Source: Cichorium intybus (lineage: Eukaryota; Streptophyta; Magnoliopsida; Asterales; Asteraceae). Taken from it: 64,000 bases of DNA. The notes beneath the pieces were generated by a model. That model made no database searches. It worked only from the letters and a program-made list of their open reading frames with translations, and was not told the origin of the DNA. Positions 24,849 to 39,562 of the stretch are shown one piece after another. Made by a program: the position numbers and the translations under genes. The stretch's first letter is position 1. The number at the start of each line of letters is the position of its first letter. The stretch covers positions 90,935,750 to 90,999,749 of the forward strand of contig CM042015.1 in NCBI GenBank assembly GCA_023525715.1, written 5' to 3'.

Positions 24849-25270
24849 TATTTTATTGTATCATTTTATGATTCAAACTTTTATGATCCATACTATGAAT
24901 AAAAATTTATAGTTGCATTATGGATCATGAATAAATTTATGAAAAATATTTTATTGTATCATCTTATGATTCAACTTCTGATGATCCATACTACATATAC
25001 GAATTTATAGTTGCATTATGGATCATGAATAAAATTATATAAAACTTTATTGTATCATTTTATGATTCAAACTTTGGTGATCCATACTATGAATAAAAAT
25101 CTATAGTTGCATTATGGATCATGCATAACTAGAGAAAAAAATATTTTATTGTATCATTTTATGATTAAAATTTTTGATGATCCATACTACACATAAAATT
25201 TTATAATTGCAATATGGATCATGAATAAATTTATGAAAAAACATTTTATTGTATAATTTTATGATTCAAA
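24849..25270. repeat. Tandem array of about 97-bp units in the transposase intron
   Basis: About 4.4 diverged copies, each beginning ATTTTATTGTATCATTTTAT, then GATTCAAA, TGATCCATAC, TAGTTGCATTATGGATCATG. The third intron is essentially this array. Confidence 0.9.
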
Positions 25271-26272
25271 TTTTTGCAGCTAGGAGGTAAAATTGATAAA
25301 GCAGATGTCGTGAAAGAATTAAACAACCTCATTTGGAATGAAACAATAAAGAAAGATGAGTTTGAATCAAGCTGGAAAACCATAATGGAAAAGTTTGAAC
25401 TCAATGGAAACAACTGGTTTAATACCATGTATAACATGAGACACTTATAGATTCCAGCATACTTCAAAGAATGCACATTCTCTGGATTAATGAGAACTAC
25501 ATCAAGATCAGAAGCAGAAAATTATTTTTATGGGCTCTTATCCAACCCCGATTTGCATTTGGTTGATTTCATTACTCATTTTGAAACTGCATTAGAAGCA
25601 CAACGATGTATTCAAAAGAAAAATGATCATGAGTCAAGATACTCGACTCCTGATTTCAAAACTGGATTAAAATTGAAGATGAAGCAGCTCAACTGTTCAC
25701 AAGAAATGTGTTTTACGAAATTCAATCAGAAATGATCGCATCGATTAGTAGTTACATGTCAATAAAACTAGAAGAAACAGAAGAAATGTCAACATTCACA
25801 ATAAAAGATACTGACAAAAATCCAAAACATCATGGCCAATTTCAGGTAATTTATTTTCCTAAAACTTATATTATCATGCCTTATTAAGAAATTTTATTAT
25901 TAACTTAATTGAACTCTTTTATTACAGGTTTCACTTTTTAAATCCGACTCAAAACTTCTTTGTTCGTGCTGTCGATTTGAATTATCAGGACAATTATGTA
26001 GACATTGTTTCTACGTACTTAGAATGGAAAGTGTAGAAATTCATCCAAAAGCTTATGTATCAACAAGATGGACAAAAGATGTCGTTCCACGATCTGCCTA
26101 TGGTTTTAATCTGAGCAATGTACCTACAACAGAAAAGAAAGAAGAGATTCAAACAATCATAAGGGACTTATATTTTTCAATGGATTTTTGTATTGACAGG
26201 CTGGTAAATGATATTGAAAAATTGAAAATATTTAAAGATGAAATGAATGAGAAAAAGACAAATGTTGAAGGA

Positions 26273-29200
26273 TGTGACACCCGTAAATTTTTTTTTACAA
26301 GTAACAAAATACGGGTAATCACAAACTAAATACCAATACAACCATAGCAGTGAATCGGAACTTACACATAATATAATGATTGAATACAATTACATTTAAT
26401 TCCCTAATTACATCATTTTACTTCATCTTCTTTAATGCTTGTATACCTGAAATACACAACATAAAATACACGTTCGTAAGACTATAAAGTCTTGTGAGTT
26501 ACATGAATTTGGATTTGTATTATTTTTATACAAATGCTCATTTGAATGTTGTTTACTTATGAAATCTCATTAATACATTCACCTTTACTTATTCTCAATT
26601 TCTTCCTCATTTACTTACCGCTTTGTGGAATATAACTCCACAACATTACTTTTACTAATAATCTATTTTACTTAGAATATATATTATACATCATACTCTT
26701 GTTGTCACAAAACTCACACATTATTAACTTCTTACTTACTGGTTGAATACACAACCGTTACGACATATGCTACACAAATAACCCCTCCCTATTGAGTCTT
26801 TATAACCACTCGTTAATTACTAATGCTCATACTTTCCACATATATATATAAGATATATATACCGATAAATCATACATTAACTATTAAGTCATATAGATGA
26901 CTTCTTTAAACATGCACATATCTTTAATATATATGAATATACCTAGTATCAATATATTTATCCTTTTAAGGATTCTTATGTCATTAGGTATACTTCCACA
27001 CTTACAACACACCTCATATAACTGAATATCATCATGTATATAAATAAACTTAAACTAATTCTGAATCATAATTTCTTTCTATTCATGTTTATTTACAAGC
27101 AACTCTGTATTCTTTTCCTCCTGGAAATGGAATTAATCCATCCGTGAGGGCGTACTCAGTTTCCTCTCCCTTCATGGAATAGAACATATATATCCATAAT
27201 GGCGTGCTAATTTCATCTCCCTTCATGGCATAGAACAGATCTAACCATAAGGGCGTGCTAAAGACAACTACCTCGCGAAGGGAAATAACATCCCAGTAGT
27301 GCCTTCTGACCTCCCTTCAGACGGGTAAGGTCCTAGTTAATCCCCCGTCAAGCGGGTAAGATTCTGATTGATCCCCCTTCTCGCAGGTAAGATCCTGATT
27401 GATCCCCCTTCTCGCGGGTAAGATCCTGGGTCGGAATATATTACTTTTACTTTCTTCTTTAGCTAACAGGCTCAACTTTCGTAACTCATAACATTTCAAT
27501 TGCATAAGATAGTCTATACTTGATGTTTACACAATTCACATTTATTACATTAATCTCATAACTATTGTATTCCATGTCAATACATTTCACCCAACTTTCA
27601 TTTATTCTTTGCATGTGTACATTAATTTCATATCTTTCATTATATACCAATTACTTAACATGTATATGCACAACCAAGATAATCACTTTATTTCACTATA
27701 CTATTACTACGAGGAGTTAAGTCCCCGATTACAACAATTCATCGTATCTCATTTCGTGATTGGAGTTATGTCCCCAGTGTTTTACTCCTTCATCTATATC
27801 ATTCATACTACTTTTAAGGCTATATGACAACACATATACTTTACCACATTACTCATTATTTATGGGGAGTTATGTCCCCCAATGCTTTATTTCTTCATTT
27901 ATATCACTTTATATACCTTTTTAAGGTTATGTACCAACACATATACCTTAACTACATTATTCATTACTCATGGAGAGTTATATCCCCATATAACTTATTA
28001 TTTTTCATAACATTCTTGTACTTTTACATATACTCTTTCTACCATTTCATCATTACTTCTATGTCTTTTAAGGCTATAAGCCAAATACTAACTCTTATAT
28101 CATTACTTATCTCTTACTTATCATTCATACACTTTTCATAATATGATATTCTCATTAGAACACCAATATCATTATCTCACATAATGCTTATCGACATAAC
28201 ATAAGTATTAACACATATTCATCTCTTCATATAGAAAACATAATAAATATTGCATAATATTTGCCAAGTATCTCAAAATGGGTAAAAGCTGCATGTACTC
28301 ACCTTGGCTAGTTAGAGAAGTCTAACTAGGGTTACTCCGTTTCCTTGTCCCTTCCATTCCATGAATTTTACTCCTTAATTACCTAAGGAGTTCATTAACA
28401 TTCTTATTAATACATGATAGGTCTTAACAATACATATAAAGACCACTTAACCCATGTCCTAATATACTTATTTTCATGTTCTCACACATTATTATGCTTA
28501 TACTAGAAGTTCGGGGATCAAACTACACAAATAGGGCAATAACGGGAGTGAATTTCAAGAATTCAGGTCACACGGGTCGTATGGGGCTCACACGGGTCGT
28601 GTAGGACCTTCAGACCCTCGGATTGCAGACCCAGGTTCCCCACACGGGTCGTGTCAGGCTACAGACCCATTTTTCCAGCCCCTGAATTTTTGTTATTTCT
28701 TTGCAGTTTTAGTTCATTTCTTGGTTCCATTTGTTCCCATACTCAACCAAACTTTACCAATAGGTTCTATTGACCTTCTAACATGTTAATAACATATTTT
28801 TATTCTTATTAAGACTTATTTAGTTCCAGACTTAATGGTTAAGACCATAGGATGTCACAAGAGCTCTAAGGAAGCTCATATGTATATCAATTCTAATACA
28901 AGGGTCCATTTCTTTCTAACTTTTATATATACCTTTATATGATCAAGGGAAGATAAATTAGGGGTTTTACAACCCAAAACATACTTCATTAATTACCAGT
29001 TCATGACTCTCATTAGCCATTTGTATAGGTTTCATTCATGGAATCATCAATTCAATTCCACCCTTCCAATTACCATATAGTCCTAACTTATTGTTGATTG
29101 CTTGGAATCATTAGGAAACCACTTGTAAGGGTTTCTTTCATCCATAAACATAATTACAACTACTTAATTACTTCAATTTAACACCATGATCTAAAACCCC

Positions 29201-29982
29201 CTAATATCTAGGGTTCATATGAATCAATTTCATCAAACCATGATTCTAAACCATCCATATGTTGGATAGTGATCATAAGGTGACTAGAAACATAATCTAA
29301 TTACTTGGAATCACAGGAATTACTCCTCCTCCAACATATGAAATTCGACCATGAAACCCTAAACGAAATTTCTAGCTAGAGATGATGAAATATTACCTTA
29401 TGTAAGCTAGGAATTCAGGGAATTTGATCATATAACGTTGCTAGCTTCAAAACCTTCATGAATTCTTCAAGAACCGACATCTCCCTCTCCTTTTTCTCTA
29501 AAATTTACGTGACTTATGGCTGAAAAGGGAGAGATCCCATTTTTATACCTCACATCTTTCATGAAATGGCCATTTGGTCCCTCAACTTTCCTACTTTTCA
29601 CTATAGGCACAAAACTCTCTTTATTTCTTGGAACTTTTTAAGTCTTAGAGTTTTGTCCCACTTCTAAACTTATTTTACTCATTAACAACATTCTAACACG
29701 TAAAAATCTCATCATGAGGTTAGATATTTTAAAATGACAAAAATGCCCTTTTTGGTCATTTTACACTCCTCACTCACTTTTGTCTTTTCATTCTTCATAC
29801 TTAATACTTATAACTATAATTTAGTTCATATATTTCATCCTTAATAAAAATATAATTCTTTTCATTCATGATAGTAATTGGAAATTACCAAAATACCCTT
29901 TTTTCTCAAACTATGATTTATTACTTATTAATTATTCATTTACTTCTTACTTTCCATTTGAACATATTTTTGGGTCGTTACA
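26273..29982. mobile_element. 3.7-kb solo LTR in the transposase exon
   Basis: Begins TGTGACACCCG and ends GGGTCGTTACA. The flanks AAGGA (26268-26272) and AAGGC (29983-29987) are a target duplication with one later change, and the transposase frame resumes on the right side. There is no coding region, primer site or second LTR. CACACGGGTCGTGT-like phrases (28560-28680) fit Tekay/Del LTRs. It contains three internal arrays: about 60-bp units (27126-27262), about 40-bp units with GATCCCCCTTCTCGCGGGTA (27310-27430), and about 120-bp units with GGAGTTATGTCCCC (27709-27990). Confidence 0.85.
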
Positions 29983-30270
29983 AAGGCCAAACAAAAAAAT
30001 TCAAAGCCGATGAAGAACAAAGAAGTCATACAATCTTTCATGGGAATTGCGCAAAAAAAGAAAATAAATGTACTACCTCCTAACCAAATCAACAACAAAG
30101 GAACAAGAACAATGAAGAAACGAATGAAAGGGAAAATGGAGATTGCTATAGAACATGCTAAGAAGGACGGAAGAACTTGCCATAAGTGTGGCATGTACAT
30201 CAAATATGTTGCAAAAGAAAAACATGATACACGTAATTGCCACAAATTCCAGATACAAGAAAAGACATAA

Positions 30271-31438
30271 CTTGTTTTTTACTTTGATATTTTTCTTTCT
30301 TATTTTTTAATAATGATTTTGTATTTGAATTTTTAGACTATGTAAAAAATATTTGTAGCATGGATTATGGATCATTATACATCGTTGATACATAAGTTTT
30401 TGTATCATGCATCATATAAGTAATATCATGGAAATTTGAATCATAGATCATATATGTTAATTTATGTTTTTATTTGATCATTATGCAAAAAATATTTGTA
30501 GCATGTATTATGGATCATTATACATTTTTTGTATCATTATTTGTATTTATGGATCATTATACATTTTGTGTTGTTATGATCCAAAAATATTTTTATAATT
30601 TTGATCATGATACTTTTGTATAATTATTTGTATTTATGGATCATATAAAAACAAAAGTTAGGAAACAACATTATTATTCAAGTAAAATGGACCAATTCAA
30701 GTAAAATGGACCAATTTTTTGTAAACTTTTATAATCTTAATGCTATTAATGAAAATTAACACATATGGTCCATGATTCAAATTTTCATGATATTTCTTAT
30801 GTGATGCATGATTCAAACGTAACATGATACAAATGTAATATGATGATATTTATATATGATCATATTTTAAATGTGATTTATGATTCAAAAATAACATGAT
30901 ACAAAAACTTTATTTATGCATCATTTAACAAATATCATACATGATTCAAAATTTCATATGATCATATTTTATATGTGATTCATGATTCAAATGTAACATG
31001 ATACAAAAATTATTCAAACACCATATAAACAAATATCATATGATTCATATAATACTAAATGATACATGATTCAAAATTTCAAATGATCATATTTTATATG
31101 TGATTCATGATTCAAACGTAAACATGATACTACATGATATGTGATTCATGATTCAAACGTAAACGTAAATATGTGATCATTTAACAAATATCATACATGA
31201 TACAAAATTTCAAACACCATATAAACAAATATCATATGATCCATATAATACTAAATGATAAATGATTCAAAATTTAAAGATATTAAAAATTTGAAAAAAA
31301 AAACCACGAAAGCTATTAAACCATACAGAAGTTTATATACACATCATAGCCACCAAAACAAGATCCATCATTGATCCATCTACAGTTAGACCAACCAAAA
31401 TAACAAAAACCACAACCTACATTAACACCAAACCATAC
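30271..31438. repeat. Motif-dense intergenic region of element R
   Basis: No gene. From about 30340 to 31290 the sequence is largely built of ATGATTCAAA, ATGATACAAA, TGATCATATTT and GGATCATTATACAT variants on both strands. Confidence 0.8.
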
Positions 31439-31891
31439 CTAAACCCTTCCATAACTCCAAACACGAATGAAATCAACGAAATCTTCAAAATGAAATTCTT
31501 GATGCAAACGAATATCTTCAAAACGATAACTCTCATGACGCATTCCCTGCATCATATAGTCAAAATAAACTCTATAACATCTATCATCTTCACGATCATC
31601 ATCATAACGACGGTAACTTCCTACCCACCAACTGTCATTGTGCCACATATCAACAATATCACCACGATGGAATTCCACATCCAAATCAGCTGGATAAGGA
31701 CGAACATTGTTAGCACTAACAAATTCCTCCAATGGCATTTCATATTCACCATCAAACAAAGTTTCGTAACGAACACCCAAATAATTCAAAGACCGACTGA
31801 TAATCGTAGCAGCATAATATGAATTCTCAAAACCCTGTTCAGTACTAAGAACCTCGATACGTTCACCAATGTGATACCCGTTTATTGCCAT
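31439..31891 (-). CDS. Agenet (Tudor-like) domain protein carried by element R
   Basis: An intact 150-codon ORF that looks like two tandem plant Agenet domains. The first is about residues 6-66 (GERIEVLS, ENSYYAATII, VRYETLF, PLEEFVSANNVRPYP). The second is about 70-135 (FHRGDIVDMWHNDSWWVG, YRVYFDY, YRFEDIRLHQ). Agenet domains belong to the Tudor-like royal family and often bind histone tails or act in chromatin and RNA proteins. The start follows an acceptor (TTTGTAG|G), and a matching donor near 32205 suggests a 5'-untranslated intron. It lies between the 3' ends of the transposase and Ulp1-like genes. Unlike them it has no visible lesion. Its role in the element is unknown. Confidence 0.8.
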   Translation of the reverse strand: MAINGYHIGERIEVLSTEQGFENSYYAATIISRSLNYLGVRYETLFDGEYEMPLEEFVSANNVRPYPADLDVEFHRGDIVDMWHNDSWWVGSYRRYDDDREDDRCYRVYFDYMMQGMRHESYRFEDIRLHQEFHFEDFVDFIRVWSYGRV

Positions 31892-33541
31892 CCTACAAAT
31901 ACAAATAAACTACAATCAGATACCAAAACAAAGTCAAAAATCAATAATGATACATGTGTTGTTTAAGAGACATTACAACATAAGAATAGACACATGGTCA
32001 TCCTTTTCCAAGCTTTTTGTCATTAAGTACTTAGTCAAGAGAACTAGATATGCATGTAGTTTGCTTCAAATTTAAATTGATGAAGTAAAACTTGGAGCAC
32101 ATAACTTATTCCTAGTCCCCTGTTTGAGAACCACAAAACTACTGTACAATAATAAACACTAATAAACCATCTACAAAAATATAATGGAAATAATGCTTAC
32201 CCTAAATATATGTGAGCTGGAAAAGAAAGAAGAAAGTGTCTTCAAAGAGGAGGATCATGGTCGTCGTGATGGTGATCGAGAGCACCTTTAATGTATGAAA
32301 AATCAAGTTACAATTCTCTCTTTTTGGACTTATTTAGCGGTGGAATTTTGATAAGACAAGAAAACTGCATAACAGGTTGAAAAGAAATAAAGTTTGATAC
32401 ACTATTCAAACACTGTAAAGCCTGTAAAGCTTGTAAGGTCCCATCAGTTTAGTGTTTCGAAGACTGCAGGTGCAAGTGCAACTTGTTTTTGTTTTTTTAG
32501 GAAACAATGGATTATAATAGATCAGTCCATATCAGCCCATATGCAATAATTATGCAACAATGGATCAGCCCATATGTATGAAGTTCTATTACAATGTTGA
32601 CCCACCCCATTTTTTGCATTATAATTGAATTATGAAGTTTTTTTTATATGTCATTCATGATTCAAACATATTATGATACAAATATGATTCATGATTCAAA
32701 TTTCATTATATTACTTATGTGATGCAAATTATATAACTCTTAGCAAAGCAGGTTGTACTACATGAGCTTCATAAAAGTTTATATCATTTAGATGGCATTT
32801 AAAACACAAAAAAAAAACTTTAGCTCAGTTGGTAGCTAGGGAAATACGCCTCTTGAACATAGTCATAGATTGCCTGTTTGAATCTTACTTTAATTATAAT
32901 GTTGTTTCCTAACTTTTGTTTTTTTTTTTTACATATTTATAGTTTCATGATGCATAAATACAAATAATGATACAAATAAATTTTCATATATAAAAAAATT
33001 GGATCATTATTTACTGTATATAAGACATAACAACACAAAATGTTTAATAATCCATAAATACAAATAATGATACAAAAATTTTAATGATCCATAGTACAAC
33101 AAATGATACAGAAGTTAAACAATCCATGCTACAAAAATATAAAAAATATTTTTGCATAATGATCTAACCTAAAAATCAGCTTACTATATCAAGTAAAAAC
33201 ACAAATGGTTCATGATCCATAAATACATTTTCATAATAATGATACATAATATTTAAACAATAATGATACAAAAACTTTCATGATACATAATCTATGTATC
33301 AACACAAGAATAAATAACTAAGGCTGTTTTAATAATGCAACTTGACTAAATTGTTCAAAACAAACAAGTTTCACAACTCCAAGCTAATATTAAAACACAC
33401 TATCCAAAACAAACACAAGTTTCACAAATTGTTCAAAACAGATAAATTGTTCAAATCACCAACATTAAAACACACTACCAGTTCTAAAGATTAGCCAAAT
33501 CATAAAAAACATTATCCAAACCCAACAAACATATCAAATTA
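31892..33541. other. Upstream region of the Agenet gene, motif-rich
   Basis: Contains the putative 5'-untranslated exon of the Agenet gene (donor near 32205, exon extending to about 32300), a tRNA-like fragment at 32813 and another dense block of ATGATNCA-type motifs (about 32640-33300). No other ORF is supported. Confidence 0.5.
32813..32895 (+). other. tRNA-like fragment (SINE head or tRNA pseudogene)
   Basis: TAGCTCAGTTGG at 32821-32832 is a perfect RNA polymerase III A box. GTTTGAATC at 32876-32884 resembles a B box at tRNA-like spacing. A long T run follows at about 32918. The acceptor stem does not pair, so it is not a working tRNA. Confidence 0.4.
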
Positions 33542-36500
33542 CTATACCTCAACAGACTTAATCCTTGCAGAAACTTCATCCAAATGCCCTTGACTGTAAA
33601 TCTTCTTCTTCATATGCCGTGACAACTTATCATACTCCTCCAAAGTGCTCAAAAATGACGCTTTACATAAGTTTGAATCTGATAACACGATCTTAGCAAC
33701 GTATTTCTTTCTCATTTCTAACAATTGAGATTTCTGGCTTGTACACTCTGGCAAAAAATCACCATCAAATCTTTCTGATCCACAACCCAGGTAAACCTCC
33801 ATATGCCTCATCAGAAATAAACCACAATCAGCATCATTATCTTTAGTTTGCCATTCAATATCAAGCCTTTCAATCTTCATAGAGTTTAAAGCATTCAGTC
33901 GATGATGACCGATTAAACTCAAATATTGCTTGAACATTGTTTTCTATATTAAAAAAACATTTCAACAACTTATCAAAAATAATGCAAAAAATAAAAAAAA
34001 ATACAAAAAAAACACAAAAAACCAAAAATTACCAAATTATCGAAAAAAGTCCGATCTTTGGCTGGAATCCATCCTGTTCCCAATTGATTGTCAATAATTT
34101 CCATTTTTTCTTTTACTAAATCAAAGCAAACCAAAACTTAATGTTCTTTCCTAAGAATAGGAAAAAATACCTATTTAAAAAAAACAATAAATAAAATTAT
34201 ATAGAAATTGTATTAAAACATAAAATATAAAAATAAAAAAATATACCAAATTTGTCGTATCGAATTTGTTCACATTCGGGAACTTTTCCAAATACACACG
34301 AACCCTTTCAACAAACCTCAGATTTAAGCTTTCAGCCTTCTTAAAAACAATATTTGTCTACAAATATATAAATATGAAACAAGTTAGTTAATTTATAATA
34401 TAAATAAAACAAAAAAATAATAATAATGTATCATACCATCAATGAGCAAGGCATAAAAAATCTTGATGCAGCAGTGTGGCTTTTTGATTTTTCCAATTCA
34501 TTCAAAAAGGATGACCATATGTCAATAACACCACAATGAATCCTACAACCAGGTATCATGGATTCCATCACCGCTCTTATACCAATAGAACCATTAGATT
34601 ATTCAAATATTTTTTTCCCTAAAAAAAACAAATGAAAATATTATTTTTACTGTACCAAAAACTAAAAATAAATAACTAAAAAAATTGAAATACCTAGGAT
34701 CACGAATGGCAAGAAAGACACTACCAGCAACCCTTTCTTCATTACGACTTACCTTTTCACTCGAATCAACCAATTTTGTAGCATATAGAGAACAAAGGGG
34801 TGGTGCAGGCTTAATTTTTCTTTTTGGTCTGCTAGGGCCAGCTTCAACATTAAAAGATCGAATAAGAATCGGTGATAAAATTGTATGATCATTTGTCTTT
34901 GTAACTGAACTGTCCATTTGAATTGCATCTTTTGGAGTTGTGAAATCAACATTTACTTGAACTTCTTGCTTACCCAAATGAATTTGACTAATAATCTTAC
35001 TAGCCTCAATTAACTCTTCACCTGAAATTTCTTCTTGAACACCAACACTTCCTACCAAACCTTCACTAGCAACTACAGAAGTAGTAGATTGTTTTGCAAT
35101 AACTGCAAGAGCATTTCTCTCAATCTCAGCACAAAAATTTGGATCATCGAGTAATTGTGTCACAGAAAGCTCGTTTTCTTTACCACTGGTTCCTTCTTCA
35201 TTCAAATCATTATCCTTTTCTAGAGTAACATCATTGAAATCTTCATCATCAACTAGTACAATCTTTTCATGAACCTTGTTGAACTCTCCATTACGCTTTG
35301 TAGCATAATCCAAAATCTCCTGATTACCTGGGAATTGATCCCAGGCACGTCTAATCCACTCATCAATGCTTGATTTGGATTCAAAATAATTTTTAAACAC
35401 ACTATTCAACTTTTCTTTAAAAGCCTAAAAAAATTGCATCATTAACAAATACATCACCAAATAACAAATGAACTATGAGATAATGTTTATCTAAAATTAA
35501 CAAATTAATAAATAATTACATACCTCTAAAGATCTTGTACCATCTAAAATAACATCAAAATCAGAATTATGATCAACAGACTTTACCACCTCTTCACTTA
35601 CATCATCCTTTTCTCTAACATCCTTCTCACTTATATCTTCAACAACCTTCTTCCCTTTGTCCAAGATAACATCATCTGATTTAGAAAAAATAAACAATTA
35701 TTAGTAAAATATCAGACATTAATTATAAAAAACATCACCATCTACATTATATTACCTTTAACTTCCTTATCTAATGTCTTCTTCCTTACACTTGATTCCA
35801 TTTTTTTAGGTGAAACATCCACCTTCTTCTTTTCCTGAATCTTCTTTTTCTCCTTCATCTTCTTTTGCTTCTTACTTTGTGAATCATCATCATCTACATT
35901 ATCTTTGTATGTTTCTATAACATCAACATCACCAAAATGTTGTAAACTTTTCAACCTATCACCAACTTTTTTACCACTCCAATAAGAAGTAGCTGGATAC
36001 ACTCTTTTAACAGAAACATCAGAACGCAACTTCGTGCAATGAAGGTATAATAACTGCAACACGTAAAAACGAAGTTTGCATCATTAATTAAACAAAAAAA
36101 CTAACAATGTGATACAAAATTATAAATTTAAACTTACAACAAGAAAGGCAACTGGACCAGCATATTGTGTTTTTGAATTAAGATTCAAACCCTTCTTGCT
36201 TTCTTTCAAGCATTCAATAACAAAACCACACCAATCAAACTATTTTACATTAAGATGTTCATTAAAATTCTCTAAAAACTTCTGGTTGCATGTACCCATT
36301 GCTGGAGCATCGATCATAATAGTAACATAAGCAACCAAAAAGTTTAGTATGAACATCTCACCAAAATCAGTGCTTTTCTCTAAAAAGTTTTTCAAATCAA
36401 CTAATCTAATTCTCTCTTTGTCCTTACCGAACTGATCCCTCCACTTTTTAATTATAAGATCACCAAAACGGCTTTTAATAGGTAAAATCATCGGGATGTT

Positions 36501-37574
36501 ACCCATAGGTAATCCATATATATCATGAACACTCTTCTTTGTGATGTGAATGACTTGATTATTCACACACAATACATTTTTTTTCTCATCATAGTTCTCC
36601 AGAATCCAAAAACACAAATCCCTTCCAAATTTTTTTACTACAAAATCACCTATAAATCCAAAACATATTTCATTCACTGTAGATTTCTGATTATCATTAA
36701 ATGAACTAAATATCTCTGAAATCAAACCAGATGGGTTCCTAAAAGCAATAACACCTTTCTTCTCAGGAACTTCAACTTGATCAAACACCGGTTGAGAAAC
36801 AAAATCATCATCACTGCTATTTGCCTTTGAAGAACTTGTAATTTTGCCCTTTTTAACTTTCACTGGTTTACTGGAAGAAACTTCAACTACATTTTGAGCC
36901 TTTAATGTTGATTTTCGACTTGAAGAAAGATCAACATAACTAGCTTTACTTTTACCTTCTGGATGAACAGACTTTCTCTTCCTCTTTTTAGTATCACCTA
37001 TATATCAAACAAAAAGTATTAAAAAACAATAAATAACAATGCACTTTTGTTTCATTAGTTGCTTTTTGAATTTTACTTTCAAAATATCTTATTGTATCAT
37101 TGTAATTGATATGTTTCATACCAAAAGGACACCACATTGTACTTTGAGAAGTCTACATATTATAAAAATGTACTTTCATTAATATCTAAATTATAAAATC
37201 CTACAGTTGTTCTAAAACAATCCCACGGCATTGTACTTTAATAAGTCTACAGATTATAGCAATGTACATTCATTGATTTGTTGATTATAACAATGATACA
37301 TATGTGAAACAAATCTACATAATTCGTTACAAAAATAATGCACAATAATGTTTCACAAACAACTAATTAATTAACTAATTAACAAAATCAAACTTACATG
37401 TTTATCTAATATACAAAAAATTCAAATAAACAACAATCTAAAACACCTATTTTTAACAAAAATATGATACAAATAACTAGGGTTTCAAAAAAACAGATAT
37501 ATATCATAATACAAATCACAAAACAAAACAAAATAAACATATTAAATCAAGTAAATAAACTTACTTGATTCCAT
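33542..37574 (-). pseudogene. Ulp1-like cysteine protease (C48 family) carried by element R, decayed
   Basis: Ulp1 proteases process or remove SUMO. The start is predicted at 37574 (MES, then a donor). Exons inferred from splice signals: 37574-37565, 36997-36138, 36053-35756, 35675-35524, 35424-34694, 34618-34437, 34357-34247, 34170 to about 34040, and 33943-33542. An N-terminal basic region precedes a DUF1985-like block (FGRDLCFWILENY, VHDIYGLPMGNIPM). A Lys/Glu- and Asp-rich linker follows, then the protease. Triad residues are visible: His (34143-34141), Asp in EIIDN, and Cys in DADCGLFLMRHMEVY (33826-33824). In-frame stops occur at 36242-36240, in exon 6, and right after the catalytic His (34140-34138). 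Related genes sit in Kaonashi-type MULEs of other plants. Confidence 0.82.
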
Positions 37575-39410
<1,836 letters not shown>

Positions 39411-39415
39411 AATAC

Positions 39416-39562
39416 TGTTAGTTTGAGAAATTGAGCTCATCTCATTAATTCACAGAATACGTATAAATACACAGTACAATAATCGGTGGGCCGGGTATAA
39501 CAATGGGCTATACAAGAGACTCTAAAAGGCCTAATACATACACACGCATACATACGCTAACA
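39416..39562 (-). repeat. Copia-2 3' LTR
   Basis: 147 bp, in minus orientation, TG...CA type (TGTTAG to CTAACA on the plus strand). The pol stop codon lies within it. Confidence 0.95.

Larger units (their letters stand above)
23480..30270 (+). pseudogene. FAR1/FHY3-type Mutator transposase, multiply broken and split by an LTR
   Basis: Start ATG at 23480. Domains in order: a FAR1 DNA-binding domain (23738-24060, GQTFATFEEGLAFYKEYA); the MULE DDE domain (24340-25500), with VCFNATYRTNK, VIVTDQDPA, RLCMWHISQ and SRSEAEN; a SWIM zinc finger (about 25950-26010, CSCCRFELSGQLCRHC); and a C-terminal CHKCGMYIKY motif (30178 onward). Introns are inferred at 24457-24537, 24797-25279 and 25845-25927. Lesions: stops at 23711 and 25448, frame changes near 24030, 25670 and 30037, a first-intron acceptor reading AA instead of AG, and Asn (24433-24435) where the family has the first catalytic Asp. 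A solo LTR (26273-29982) splits the last exon. Confidence 0.9.

Noticed and set aside
27126..27430. Regular repeats that could suggest a CRISPR-like array
   Set aside because: Units are adjacent and diverged with no unique spacers, inside a plant LTR; they are ordinary LTR minisatellites.
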